NCBI GenBank assembly: GCA_034401795.1
Contig: CM067372.1
Location: forward strand, 38,414,494-38,478,493
DNA from: Chaetoderma sp. LZ-2023a
Taxonomy: Eukaryota > Mollusca > Caudofoveata > Chaetodermatida > Chaetodermatidae
Reading direction: 5' to 3'
DNA: 64,000 bases
Shown: piece by piece, positions 45,201-54,559 of the stretch
Numbering within the stretch: position 1 is the stretch's first letter
Layout: each line of letters starts with the position of its first letter
Translations under genes and position numbers: made by a program
The notes under the pieces: model-generated
What the model saw: only the letters and a program-made list of their open reading frames with translations
What the model was told of the DNA's origin: nothing
Databases searched by the model: none

Positions 45201-46227
45201 GATCAGGCAAGCACAGCTGTCATCAGGAAGACTTAAAAGATCAAGTTTTGTGAAAGAGACAAAAGCACTTCAAAGGAAACACCAAGAGATGTTGCCAGCA
45301 CAAATAGAAGATCCAAACCACACCCTTGATCCTCCACCCTGGGAAAACAAACTAGAGAGCATAGCTATTCGCACCACAGTACCTCATCTCACAACCAAAA
45401 ATGAACACAGTGATGTGAGCAAGAAGGCCCTGACCCTAGCCATGCTGGAAGAAATGTACCCTCAGGAGACATGGATAAGGATCTACACAGATGGATCAGC
45501 CAAATATGCAATTAGGAGCGGAGGTGCCGGACTGCACATACAGTATCCAAACGGACATGAGTCAGCTGCAATACCGACAGGCAAACACTGCACAAACTAC
45601 AGAGCTGAAGTCGAAGCACTGGTTCATGCAGCTAATACCATCAGCAGAACAGCAGACCCTATTGCACAGATTGTCTTTTTATCTGATGCCCGCTCCGTCC
45701 TTGAGGCTATCACCAAAGGTAAGCTGCCACAACTTGAAGAAGCACTACAAACCATCAAATGCTTTCGGATAGCACTGCAGTGGATCCCCTCACACTGTGG
45801 AGTCCAAGGAAATGAGGAAGCAGACAAGATGGCAAAGGTGGGTGCAGAAGAGAATCAGACAGAAAACATGGTTACCCATACAGAGATGAAGACTATCATT
45901 AAGTCCCTCTATAGAACACCTCAATCAGAAGATGCCTACCATCATCTCTCGAGGCCAGAGCAAGTGACCATTTTTCGTCTCAGAACTGGACACAACAGAC
46001 TAAACCAACACATGTACAGGCGGTTCCACCTTACGACATCGCCCGCTTGTCCTTGTGGAGAAGCAGAACAGACCACAGAGCACATACTTCAATGTTGCAG
46101 TACGTATCAGCTGCTGAGAGAAGAGATCTGGCCTTTGTCAACCTCTATTCTTGAAAAGCTGTATGGGCCTGTGGAAGAACTGCAGAAAACCACAGATTTC
46201 ATCTTGAGAACGGCTCTCCAAGTGTGA
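42289..46227 (+). CDS. LINE pol: AP endonuclease, reverse transcriptase, RNase H
   Basis: Continuous frame of about 1310 codons. Endonuclease: NIMHWNAEGVTNKKSELEQF (42610), CIQETHLQEGK, GDFNSQSQSWGY (about 42985) and GGSDHRPVLLSL (about 43210). RT: KSPGPDGITNEMI, RPISLTSCICKTMER (44110), AAFIDLQKAFDKVW (44310), RQGVPQGGVLSPTLF, ALYADDLVIW (44580-44612, catalytic YADD). RNase H: IYTDGSAKYAIRSGG (45482), TNYRAEVEAL, FLSDARSVLEA, WIPSHCGVQGNEEADKMAK (45781), so all acidic residues are present. The C-terminus has a Cys/His motif (CPCGEAEQTTEHILQCC). EN-RT-RNase H order with this tail fits the I superfamily (I, Nimb or Ingi). The start is uncertain: the first upstream open bases (GTG at 42283) belong to the target duplication, and ATGs occur near 42386 and 42481. 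Confidence 0.9.
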   Translation, partial: PLFKTICSASTWRRGVTHWVSIQTFGGANQSIMHNANEITLGDRINRNGARPVRIRQAGAAPGSMPRRSPPSATGGLINSSCGARGRGWRATGQRKEKTKPKENPSINIMHWNAEGVTNKKSELEQFLYENNIDICCIQETHLQEGKPFKIRGYQIFRCDRRGRKKGGVMTLVRNSVNASQIKTFMEEAEYIKIKVTTSNSVIEILNYYCPKDKNLSLDTIQVPDCHFLIAGDFNSQSQSWGYRTLDKRGEDIEAWQDEKHLLLVNDPTDQPTFYSRRWHSTTTPDLAFCTEDIHRNLSRVVGSQLGGSDHRPVLLSLSGSISTSSPQHPRWNYKKANWSLFGIRSNELTHNIAVEGRNINNVVKEFNSSILKAANEAIPRGFRKNYRPYWTTELQAAHDKLDKAREDAEGNPCHENHFTLQQTKARYLKTKLEAKRRSWREKTAGFNLERDTTKLWRLTKALNDEGVRGEKITLEEDGQTLTGKMAADAFAKAYAKESNISIPRMRQREVRKEQKERTDTNTHDAMKVDISLTELKKAIRQLKKKKSPGPDGITNEMIQHLGNASLRKLLDIFNLSWTNGEVPQCWKEARMTPILKKGKNKTKVLSYRPISLTSCICKTMERIINQRLQWYLESENIIVSKQAGFRRYRSTEDQTTHLAQVIEDTFQAKKVMLAAFIDLQKAFDKVWKDGLLVKLRRTGIGGNMFRWTKSYLHNRRARVLVDGQSGQNVLLRQGVPQGGVLSPTLFILFINDIVAELPNGIQAALYADDLVIWCTEEYTTTATYRMQLALDRITAWANRWCITINKEKSSAMLFTLSTKTKVGNLTLGGTPLEYEDQQTYLGVTYDRRLTWKEHIQNAEAKARRKLNIMRKLAGTKWGANERILKTIYLGAVRPHLEYGSSSWMTTAKSHQQNLDRVQNQALRIITGGMRSTPIEKMEQTAGIPPLSKGRECKALIQAAKFKSFNNHPMKIRQAQLSSGRLKRSSFVKETKALQRKHQEMLPAQIEDPNHTLDPPPWENKLESIAIRTTVPHLTTKNEHSDVSKKALTLAMLEEMYPQETWIRIYTDGSAKYAIRSGGAGLHIQYPNGHESAAIPTGKHCTNYRAEVEALVHAANTISRTADPIAQIVFLSDARSVLEAITKGKLPQLEEALQTIKCFRIALQWIPSHCGVQGNEEADKMAKVGAEENQTENMVTHTEMKTIIKSLYRTPQSEDAYHHLSRPEQVTIFRLRTGHNRLNQHMYRRFHLTTSPACPCGEAEQTTEHILQCCSTYQLLREEIWPLSTSILEKLYGPVEELQKTTDFILRTALQV

Positions 46228-46260
46228 TACCAGCGATCGAAAAGAAGAAGAAGAAGAAGA
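42289..46260 (+). mobile_element. I-superfamily LINE inserted in DIRS copy B
   Basis: 3972 bp between two copies of AGTAATCCGTGAAT. It ends in (GAA)n (46240-46260). The pol frame is open from the very edge, and no ORF1 is present, so the insert is 5' truncated. It is the youngest large insertion in the window, because its coding frame is intact. Confidence 0.85.
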
Positions 46261-46274
46261 AGTAATCCGTGAAT
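46261..46274 (+). repeat. LINE target site duplication, right copy
   Basis: AGTAATCCGTGAAT, identical to 42275-42288. Confidence 0.9.
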
Positions 46275-47389
46275 GAGGACTCACAGTGCCATTGTGCAAC
46301 GGCCATGATGTCCTCTAACGGAACACCATTGTAAAGGGCGGTCGAGGAGGCTATTCCTCTGACATCGTGTGCCCTTACGCCTTGCACCTGGTGCCCAGTC
46401 GCCATCTCGTGAGTAGTCTGAATGCATTCGACCACCCAACGAGAGATAGTATCCATGGATGCGGCGCCATAAGACTTTTTATGGCAGATCCACAGATGTC
46501 TATCGTTCGACCGTAACGAGTCAGTCCGTTTCTTGTACTTAGTCAAAGCACGGACCGGGCACCAGACACTGGCATCACGATCAAACCTAGTTAACTTCGG
46601 TATAATGATCGGTTTGCCGGGATATCTCAAAGATTGGTTCTTTGACATAAACTCTGCTCTTGGCAGAAGACGCAGACCTTCTCCAGAAACAATAAATCGG
46701 TTCCTCTCTGCCGAAAGCGTATGGATCTCACTGCGCCTTCTAGCTGAGGAAGCTGCCAATAGAAAGACCGCCTTTAGAGTCAAATGCTTTAGACTAGCCG
46801 AACGCAATGGTTCGAAAGGGTGCTTGGCCAGTACATTAAGCACTAAAGATAGACTCCAGGCTGGAATGACTACCGGTTGTCTCGGGCAGAGATTGCTCAT
46901 TCCCTTCAACATCACATTTAACTGGGCCACCTCTGGACTATCCCTGTTGGCTAGACAAGGGATAACTGATGCCAAAGCTGACTTGTATCCAGCAACTGTG
47001 ACGGGAGCTAGTCCTGAAAAGAACAGCTCACAGAGAAAGTCTGCTATTTGCTGAATAGTGGATTGAAAGGTATCAATACCCTTTTCTTCACACCAGTCTG
47101 CAAATCTGTTAACCTTGTTGTTATATGACTTGAAGGTTGACCTCCTTCTCGCAGCCGCGATGAAATCAGCAGCCTGTCGAGAAAAGCCTTCCGACGTGGA
47201 ACGTTGTTTGATAACATCCACGCAGTAAATTTGAACATTTCGGGACGCTCGTGTAGGAAGCGTCCCTTGGCCTGGGAGATTATGTTCGGAATCTCGGGCA
47301 ACTGCACAGGATTTTCCACCAGCAGATCTAGAAGATCCGTGAACCACGCCCTGCTCGGCCAATACGGCGCTATTAGCAGGACCAGACAC
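46275..47389 (-). CDS. inner DIRS tyrosine recombinase, main part
   Basis: Integrates the circular DNA form without making a target duplication. The N-terminal SAM-like region contains RRRSTFKSYNNKVNRFADWC and TIQQIADFLCELFFSGLAPV. Catalytic Arg context: FLLAASSARRRSEIHTLS. Then KPIIIPKLTRFDRDASVWCP, HLWICHKKSYG, His-x2-Arg in VRAHDVRGIASS, and IMAVAQWHCESSFTDY, where the LINE interrupts. The missing tail is at 42216-42288. The 5' end overlaps the end of the RT/RNase H frame, as in other DIRS elements. The catalytic pattern Arg...His-x2-Arg...Trp-His...Tyr would be complete without the LINE. Confidence 0.85.
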
Positions 47390-49258
47390 GGTTCCTCCCT
47401 GACCTTCACCAATACCTTCGGTAGAAGAATGGTGGGTGGGTACGCGTAAGCGTGCATCCCCTCCAGCTTATCGCCAGAGCGTCTGTATCGACGGCATTTG
47501 GATCTGGAATCGGCGAGACATATGTCATGATTTGAGCATTTTCCTTTGTGGCGAACAAGTCCACGTTGGGTTTGCCCCAATGCTCGAAGATCCGTCGCAG
47601 AACCGGAGGGTTGAGGGACCATTCTGTTGGCAGAATTCTCTGTCTGCGAGACAAAGCATCCGCCAGAATGTTCAATCGGCCAGGAATATGAGCTGCTTTC
47701 AAAACAACCGAGTAATTCCTGCACCATTGAATCAAGTGCCACACCCTGATACACAGAGTGGGCGACCTGGTCCCGCCTTGACGATTTATATATGATACTA
47801 CTGTCGAATTGTCCGACCATATCAATATCACCTTGCCCTTGATCATCGGAAGGAACTCTTCCAATGCCAGTTCCACTGCCATCATTTCCAACAGATTGAT
47901 ATGCAGCTGACTCTCCGGGAGAGTCCATGTGCCCGAGACCTGGTGTTCTCCCAGGCAGGCACCCCACCCTTCCAGCGATGCATCCGTGTAGACGGACAGC
48001 TGGGGGTGGGGTAGGTGCAGCGAAACCCCTAATAGGAGATTCTGACGCTGTTTCCACCATAGAAGATGCGATATTATCGGCTCCAAAACTGGCACCAGTT
48101 TTGACAGGGGTTCTGTTCTCTGTTTCCACAGAGACATCAGATACAACTGGATAGGCCTTCGCATTAGAGCAGCGTACGGGATAACCTGCCCCATGGAGAC
48201 CATCATGCCCAGCATCTGAAGGAACCGCCTCGCCTGAATGTGGTTTCCCACTCGAAAACTCTTGAGGATGGCTAACAGAGACACCACTCTGGGCTCTGAC
48301 GGGTAAACCCTGCCCTACTCGAGGTCGAATCGCATCCCCAAATAAACGAAATGTTGAGTGGGCGTCAACTCGGATTTCTCCTCGTTGACTATCCAGCCTA
48401 GATCTGAAAGTAACTTCAGAGTCAGAGCAGTATCCACGTTCAACCTGGCTGCCGAGTCTGCCTTGAGCAGCCAGTCGTCTATGTAGGTGTGTAGCGCCAC
48501 ATTCTATTTTCTGAGAAACGCTGTCACCGCAAGGACCACTCTTGTGAAAACCCTCGGAGCTGTCGACAGGCCGAACGGGAGAACTGTAAACTCCCATACT
48601 TGATTCTGAAACGCAAATCTCAGAAACCTGTGCCAACTCCGATTCATAGGAATGTGGAAATATGCATCTTTCAGATCGATCGATACACACCACATTCCTT
48701 TCCTCAATCCCGCCATTACCGACCTCGGCATTTCCATCTGGAACCGAGGCGTATGGATAAACGAATTTAATGGCCTGAGATTGAGTATGGGTCTCCATCC
48801 CCCTGTGCTCTTGGGGACAAGGAACATGTTTGAATAGAAGCCTGGAGTGTTTCGGTTTGCTGGTTTTATTGCTCCCTTCAGAAGCAAACCCGACACTTCC
48901 TTTTGAACGGCTTCTAACTTGTCTGGCTCCCTTGGTACGGTTGTCCAGACAGGTGCCAAAGACAGATTTTGTGGTGGAAAGTCCTACCACTCCGGCATGT
49001 AACCCTGGGATAACCATCCCAGGACCAGACTGTCTGACGTCACACCTCGCCAGGCCTCGACGAAACGCATGAGCCTTCCACCCACCATAGACGCCTCGAC
49101 GTCTAACGGGGTTGTCCGGCTCGCAGTCCGCTCCCCCCCCTCTTTCTTAACGAGAGAGAGTGAGAACCATTTCGTTCTAGGCACGACAGGTGTAACTGGC
49201 ACCGCTGTTCCTGTCGCACAGGTGCGGTCCAGGCGGATATGAAGGGAGCTTTCGTACC
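47044..49258 (-). pseudogene. inner DIRS reverse transcriptase-RNase H
   Basis: Domains in order: VSGLLLKGAIKP, WRPILNLRPLNSFIHTPRF, CVSIDLKDAYFHIPM (catalytic Asp), FTVLPFGLSTAPRVFT, HTYIDDWLLKAD (catalytic YIDD, about 48480), then RNase H: LSVYTDASLEGWGACLG, LHINLLEMMAVELALE, LIWSDNSTVVSYINRQGG, NILADALSRRQRIL. The C-terminal DIRS-type tail follows (FATKENAQIMTYVSPIPDPN, then HAYAYPPTILLPKVL). Stops at 48984 (Trp in copy C), 48504 (Glu in copy C) and 48315, and a one-base deletion near 47463, break it. The last 130 codons continue in the frame ending at 47044. Confidence 0.85.
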
Positions 49259-49341
49259 CTCAGGTACGCTTCGGCCCCTTCTGTCCGCCCTTTGAGGCCT
49301 TACCCTTACCCTTCCCCTTGCCCTTCCCGCCTCTAGGGCGG

Positions 49342-51315
49342 TCAGGAGCAACATTGGGGAGGGTGCCTAGCTTTCGCCTTGCCCTTATGCTTCTTCTGCT
49401 TCTTTGAAGGTTGTCCCGTTAGTGGTTTCCCCACAGCCCCTAGTGCGTGCGCTTGCCGCACTAGCTCTAGCTGTAGGTTTACCGCTAACCGATTCTGCGC
49501 GATACTGGCGGTATCCTCTAAGATGGCCCGCGCTTGGCCACCGAAGATGCTAGGCCCTGTCAGGGGCGTCCCAAGAAGACGCTACCTGACTGCCGTAGCC
49601 GGACGCATATGGTCAATGACCATTTGCCTCCTGGATTTCGTCACTCGCGCTTGCACCCTTGCCAATGCGTCCATAGACAGCACCAGGCCGTCATTGACAC
49701 ATGAAAGCGCCACAGGTGGCACAGGGTGGCCTGCCACCGCTTCAGCCCACACCGACTGAAGGAGACGATACGAGTGGTTGACAGCGCTCATCGCTGCCCT
49801 CACACCCTCATCGCATAGGGACAGGACTTCTTCCTGGTGTACCTGAGACTTGTCCTCAAGTGCCGGACCGGGGCCACCCGCCACGGCACTCTGGACGCCC
49901 AGTACCCATCGGTCATCCTCAGTGACCGACGGGACTACACCATATCTGTCGTATTCCCCCCGCGGAATACGACATCTTGCCCGCACCTCCCTGGAGGCCG
50001 CAGGGAGCTGACCCTTGGTCATCAGTTGTTTGCTATAAATAGCGTCCAACAAATCTATGAACCGTGGATCCAGTCCCACTGACTGGATCCGGGCCGCGGG
50101 CAAAATCCTCGTCCTGATCGACGCAACCGACGGACGGGGCGCATCTTCATCGGCCGTGGCCGAAACCACAGACGGGTCAACCCTGGCTAGCCACGCCAGA
50201 GCATCTGACCAATCTACCTCTGATGAAGACACCCCCGCAAACACGTCACCCGTTGACGTGCTCACGGGCCTGCCAGCCATGGCCTCCCGGCAAGGAGCCA
50301 CGGCTGACACGCCAGGCACTCCGGTACCACACGGTTCCGCCGCCACCCCATGAAACACTCCGGTCCATGGGGTAGGTCCGCACGGAAAACCGTACGGACC
50401 CGTAGCAGTCGCGGAACCATAGCCGGACACGGGCGCCAACGGCACCCCACGTCCGACTGCCGGACCAGGCGAGATAGGTGAGTACCACGCCCGGCCCGGC
50501 ACACCCGTTCCCGTGACGGCTGGTGCCAAACCAAGCCGCACGGAACCGGTGCACGGTACCGGATTGGCCTCAGCCACAGGCGGAGCCGCTGACCTGGCTT
50601 GTGCCAAACCAGACAAATGGAGGCCGGTTCCGTCCAGGACGGAATCAACCTCCATATTCTCCACCTGCGGCTTCACGGGCCGCAGCAACCTCTCCTCCTC
50701 GGCCTCCTCGTCTTCAGACTCCGAAGAGTCGTCACTAGACGAGTCAACCGTGGAACCGTCCTGGCGGACGGCTCCCACACCTGACGGACCGGCCACCGCT
50801 ACTGGACCACCCGGAGGTGGCCGCAGAGAAACAGAACCTGTCTGGCCGAAGCCAGACGGGACTGCCAGGGGGCCGTACGAGACGGCCCCCTCGGTAACCA
50901 GTCCAGAATCCTGTCCGAGGACAGGATCCGTACCAGGCATGGGGAGAAACTGCCCCCCAACCTTTGGTAGCAGGGACGACACCAGCGTGGGCAGAACGCT
51001 ATGCAGAAAACCCTGCATAGCCGGACCAAACCACGCCGGCGGTGCCATCTCCGCCACCTCCAGCTGGGGACGTGGAGCACCCCCACCGGCCGAACCGGGC
51101 GCTCCACGATTTACTCTCGGACCGCCTGACCCCGCGTCAGACCCAGCCAAGTCCTTCTGGGCAAGGAACTTAACCATCATCTCAACGGACCACACTGCAC
51201 AAACATTACACCTATGATCAATATTACACAGGGCACACCTAAAACAGACATGGTCCTTGAACACGACACGGACAAACTTATGGCATTCGTCACATGATGG
51301 CGGGGCTGGCTTGGC
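49342..51315 (-). pseudogene. inner DIRS gag, exon 2
   Basis: Begins GCC AAG CC directly after a ttatgttatag acceptor. The first 45 residues hold a Cys/His-rich module: CDECHKF, CFRCALCNIDHRC, NVCAVW. Next come a Gly/Ala/Pro-rich body, an acidic Ser run (SSSDDSSESEDEEAEEERLL), helical segments (ARCRIPRGEYDRYGVVPS) and a Lys-rich tail (SKKQKKHKGKAKAR). An in-frame TAG at 49582-49584 replaces a Glu codon present in copy C; otherwise the frame is open for about 657 codons. No ATG precedes the Cys module in this exon, so the start must come from exon 52087-52113. Confidence 0.7.
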
Positions 51316-52086
51316 CTATAACATAAGCACAAACCTACAATAAACAAGCGGAACGAGACCCGGATGGAAGGCAGACAATTAATTTTCAAATAATTTGACT
51401 CATAAATTAACTGTAACCCTCCCGCACCCCACCCCGCCACGTTACAACAACGATCGCATTGATTATGACGACAAGAACGAGGCGGGCATAAAACACACCC
51501 ATAATAGATCCTCCAGGATGTGTAACGGCTCCAGGAATCATATCGCATAGCATTCGGAATATATTTACTAATCAATATAAATTATACTCCTAACGAAAGC
51601 AGCACGATATGTGAAGAAAACAACAAAATGTATAACAAACTGCTGTATCACACGGTAAAACCGCAGACCACGCATCTACTCAAGAATTTTGAAACCACCG
51701 ATCATTGCAAACCGATCGTGATCGCACGTAAACTTGATCATTCTAAAGTTTCCGGTACCATTTTTAGTACGCAGCACCCAGAACAAGATGCGCGAATTAA
51801 TGAAAAATTTTTCTTCACATAAACATCCGAGCGACCGGGTGTGACGTCACCCGCTCGGATCCCACGGAGAACGACGTCAGCCGATATTCGTGTTAGAAAT
51901 ACCGTAGCATAACACCTATTTTCATATCTGCCGATCGCCTGTTGGGGGTTAAAGAAGGTGATCGTCTGGCATATATCGTTGTTAGCACACGTCCCAGATT
52001 CTATGGGGTCAGAAATTGGAACATGCGACACAGCGAAATTTAGAGACCCAAGTCTTTTAACTATGGATAATAAAGAATGATACAAC

Positions 52087-52113
52087 CTGGTTATCTTCGG
52101 CGGTATTCTCCAT
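52087..52113 (-). CDS. inner DIRS gag, exon 1 (9 codons)
   Basis: ATG then ENTAEDNQ, ending CAG|GTTGTA. The intron 51316-52086 (771 bp) ends TTATAG|GCC. Splicing keeps phase 0 with exon 2 at 51315. The other copies show the same ATG-GAA/GAG start, CAG end and GTYGTA donor, with intron lengths of 769 bp (copy C) and about 790 bp (copy A minus its LINE). Confidence 0.65.
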
Positions 52114-52214
52114 AGTATCCTTTAGTTAATCCTTTCACGAACACACAAACTATCACTACAGATTAAAGACTTAGATTTTCTTTCACAAAAAACACTAAAA
52201 TCCTCAATGCAGAA

Positions 52215-52401
52215 AGCATGTATTGCTCTTGCTGCTATGCAAACAAGAATGAGCTCTATGGTAAACGGGTACTCGGCAGTTGGGAGCCGAGTACCAGGTT
52301 CCCAGGAGTCGGTAAAGCTTTCTAAGTCTATAATCCTAGAGCCGCTGTCAAGGCCAGCTGTATATCAGAAGTAACAGAATGGTGAGTATTGATCGAAGGA
52401 G
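52215..52401. repeat. inner DIRS right terminal repeat
   Basis: Complement of 41374-41560. It ends gtgagtattgatcgaaggag and is followed by aaagtctgc of the outer recombinase. Confidence 0.75.
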
Positions 52402-52755
52402 AAAGTCTGCTTTTTGCTGTATAGTGGATTGAAAGGTATCAATACCCTTTCCTTCACACCAGTCTGCAAATTTGTTAACCTTGTGGTTATATGACTTGAA
52501 GGTTGACCTCCTTCTCGAAGATGCGATGAATTTCGCAGCTTGTCGAGAAAAACCTTCCCATGCAGAACGTTGTTCGATAACATCCACACAGTCAATTTGA
52601 ACATTTAGGGACGCTCGTGTAGGAATCGCCCCTTGGCCTGGGAGATTATGTTCGGAATCTCGGGTAACTCCACTGGATTGTCCAGCAGCAAATCCAGAAG
52701 ATCCGTGAACCACACCCTGCTTGGCCAACACAGCGCTATTAGCAGGACCAGGCAT
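52402..52755 (-). pseudogene. outer DIRS recombinase, N-terminal part
   Basis: Matches the first 115 residues of the copy B recombinase (SRQAAKFIASSRRRSTFKSY, KFADWCEGKGIDTFQSTIQQ) and ends at KADFL where the inner element begins. The frame resumes at 41373 after loss of about 46 codons. Confidence 0.75.
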
Positions 52756-54407
52756 GGCTCCTACCTGATCTTCACCAAAATCTTCGGCAGAAGGATGGTG
52801 GGCGGATACGCGTAAACATGCATCCCTTTCCAGCTTATCACCAGAGCATCTGTATCAATGGCATTTGGATCTGGAATCGGTGAGACATAAGTCATGATTT
52901 GAGCATTTTCCTTTGTGGTGAACAAGTTCATGTTGGGTTTGGCCCAATGCTCGAAGATCCTGTGAAGAACTGGAGGATTGAGAGACCATTCTGTTGGCAG
53001 AATTCTCTGTCTGCGAGGTAAAGCACCCGCCAGAATGTTCAATCGTCCAGGAATGTGAGCTGCTTTCAAAACAACTGAGTAATTCCTGCACCATTGAATC
53101 AAGTGCTACACCTTCATACACAGTGTGTGTGACTTGGTCACGCCTTGGCGATTTATGTATGATACTACTGTCGAGTTGTCCGGACGTATCAATATCACCT
53201 TGCGCCTGACTTTTGGAAGAAATCTTTCCAACGCCAGTTCCACTGCCATCATTTCCAACAGATTGATATGCAGCTGGCTCTCTTGGAGAGTCCATGTGCC
53301 CGAGACCTGGTGTTCTCCAACGCAGGCCCCCACCCCTCCAGCGAAGCATCCGTGTACATGGACAGTTGGGGTGTGGTAGGTGCAGCAAAACTCCTACTTG
53401 GATATTCTGACGCTTTTTCCACCATACAAGATGCGATATTATTGGCTTCAAAACTGGCACCCCCTTTGACAGGGGTTCTGTTCTCTGTTTCCACAGAGAC
53501 ATCAGATACAACTGGATAGGTCTTCGCATCAGAGCAGCATACGGGATTACCTGCTCCATGGAGACCATCATGCCCATCATCTGAAGAAACAGCCTCGCCT
53601 GAATGTGGTTTCCCAATCGAAAACTCTTGAGGATGGCTAACACAGACTCCACTCTGGGCTCTGACGGGTAAACCCTGCCTTCCTCGAGATCGAATCACAT
53701 CCCCAAATAAACGAAATGTTGAGTGGGTGTCAATTCGGATTTCTCCTTGTTGACTATACAGCCGAGATCTGAAAGTAACTTCAGAGTCAGAGCAGTAGCC
53801 ACTTCTAACCTGGCTGATGTGTCTGGCTTGATAAGTTAATCATCTATGTACGTGTGTTGCGCCACGTTCTCTTTTCTGAGAAATGCTGTCACCGCAAGGA
53901 CCACTCTTGTGAAGACCCGTGGAGCTGTCGACAGGCCGAATGGGAGGACACAAACTCGCATACCTGATTCTGAAACGCGAATCTCAGAAACCTGTAACAA
54001 CTCCTGTTCATTGGATTGTGGAAATATGCATCTTTTAGATCGATTGACACACACCACATTCCTTTCCTCAATCCTGCCATTACCGAGCTCGGTGTTTCCA
54101 TCTGAAACCGAGGCGTATGGATAAACCAATTCAATGGCCTGAGATTGAGTACGGGTCTCCACCACCCTGTGCTCTTGGGGACAAAGAACATGTTTGAATA
54201 GAAGCCTGGAGTGTTCCGGTTTGCTGGTTTTATTGCTCCCTTCAGAAACAAACCTGACACTTCGTTTTGAATGGCTTCTAACTTGTCTGGTTCTCTTGGT
54301 ACGGGTGTCCAGACAGGTGACAAAGACAGATTTTGTGGTGGAAAACCCCACCACTCCGGCATGTACCCCTGGGATAACCATCCTAGGACCAGACTGTCTG
54401 GCGTCAC
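52756..54407 (-). pseudogene. outer DIRS reverse transcriptase-RNase H
   Basis: Colinear with 47044-49258. It has EWWGFPPQNLSL, VSGLFLKGAIKPANRN, CVSIDLKDAYFHNPM, and HTYIDD followed by TAA at 53836-53838, where copy B has Trp. RNase H follows: EWRTPGLGHMDSP frames, LHINLLEMMAVELALERF, LIRPDNSTVVSYINRQG (usual Ser-Asp altered to Pro-Asp), then FTTKENAQIMTYVSPIPDPN and HVYAYPPTILLPKIL in frame. Several frame changes between 53250 and 54000. Confidence 0.8.
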
Positions 54408-54559
54408 ACCTCACCAAGCCTCGACGAAATGCATGAGCCTTCCACCCACTATAGATGCATCGACGCCTAATGCGGGTGTCTGGCTCGTGATACCCTCTCC
54501 CCACCCCCCACCCCCACCCCACCCCCTCTTGATTTACAGCCAACCGATTCTGCGCAATA

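Larger units (their letters stand above)
41374..52401 (-). mobile_element. inner DIRS retrotransposon (copy B), most complete copy
   Basis: About 7.06 kb of DIRS sequence once the nested LINE (42289-46260) is removed. On the - strand: right terminal repeat (52401), exon 1 (52087-52113), intron, gag (51315-49342), RT/RNase H (49258-47044), tyrosine recombinase (47389-46275 plus 42288-42216), internal complementary region, left terminal repeat (41374). No methyltransferase domain seen. Termini GCAGGAAATG ... GATCGAAGGAG. It has premature stops and a frameshift, so it is inactive. Confidence 0.85.

Noticed and set aside
42289..46260. LINE as a host endonuclease/RT gene
   Set aside because: Bounded by a target duplication and a (GAA)n tail and splits a DIRS gene, so it is an insertion.
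47044..49017. 657-codon - strand ORF as one protein
   Set aside because: Only its last 130 codons match the DIRS RT/RNase H tail after a frameshift. The rest is an out-of-frame reading of the RT domain.
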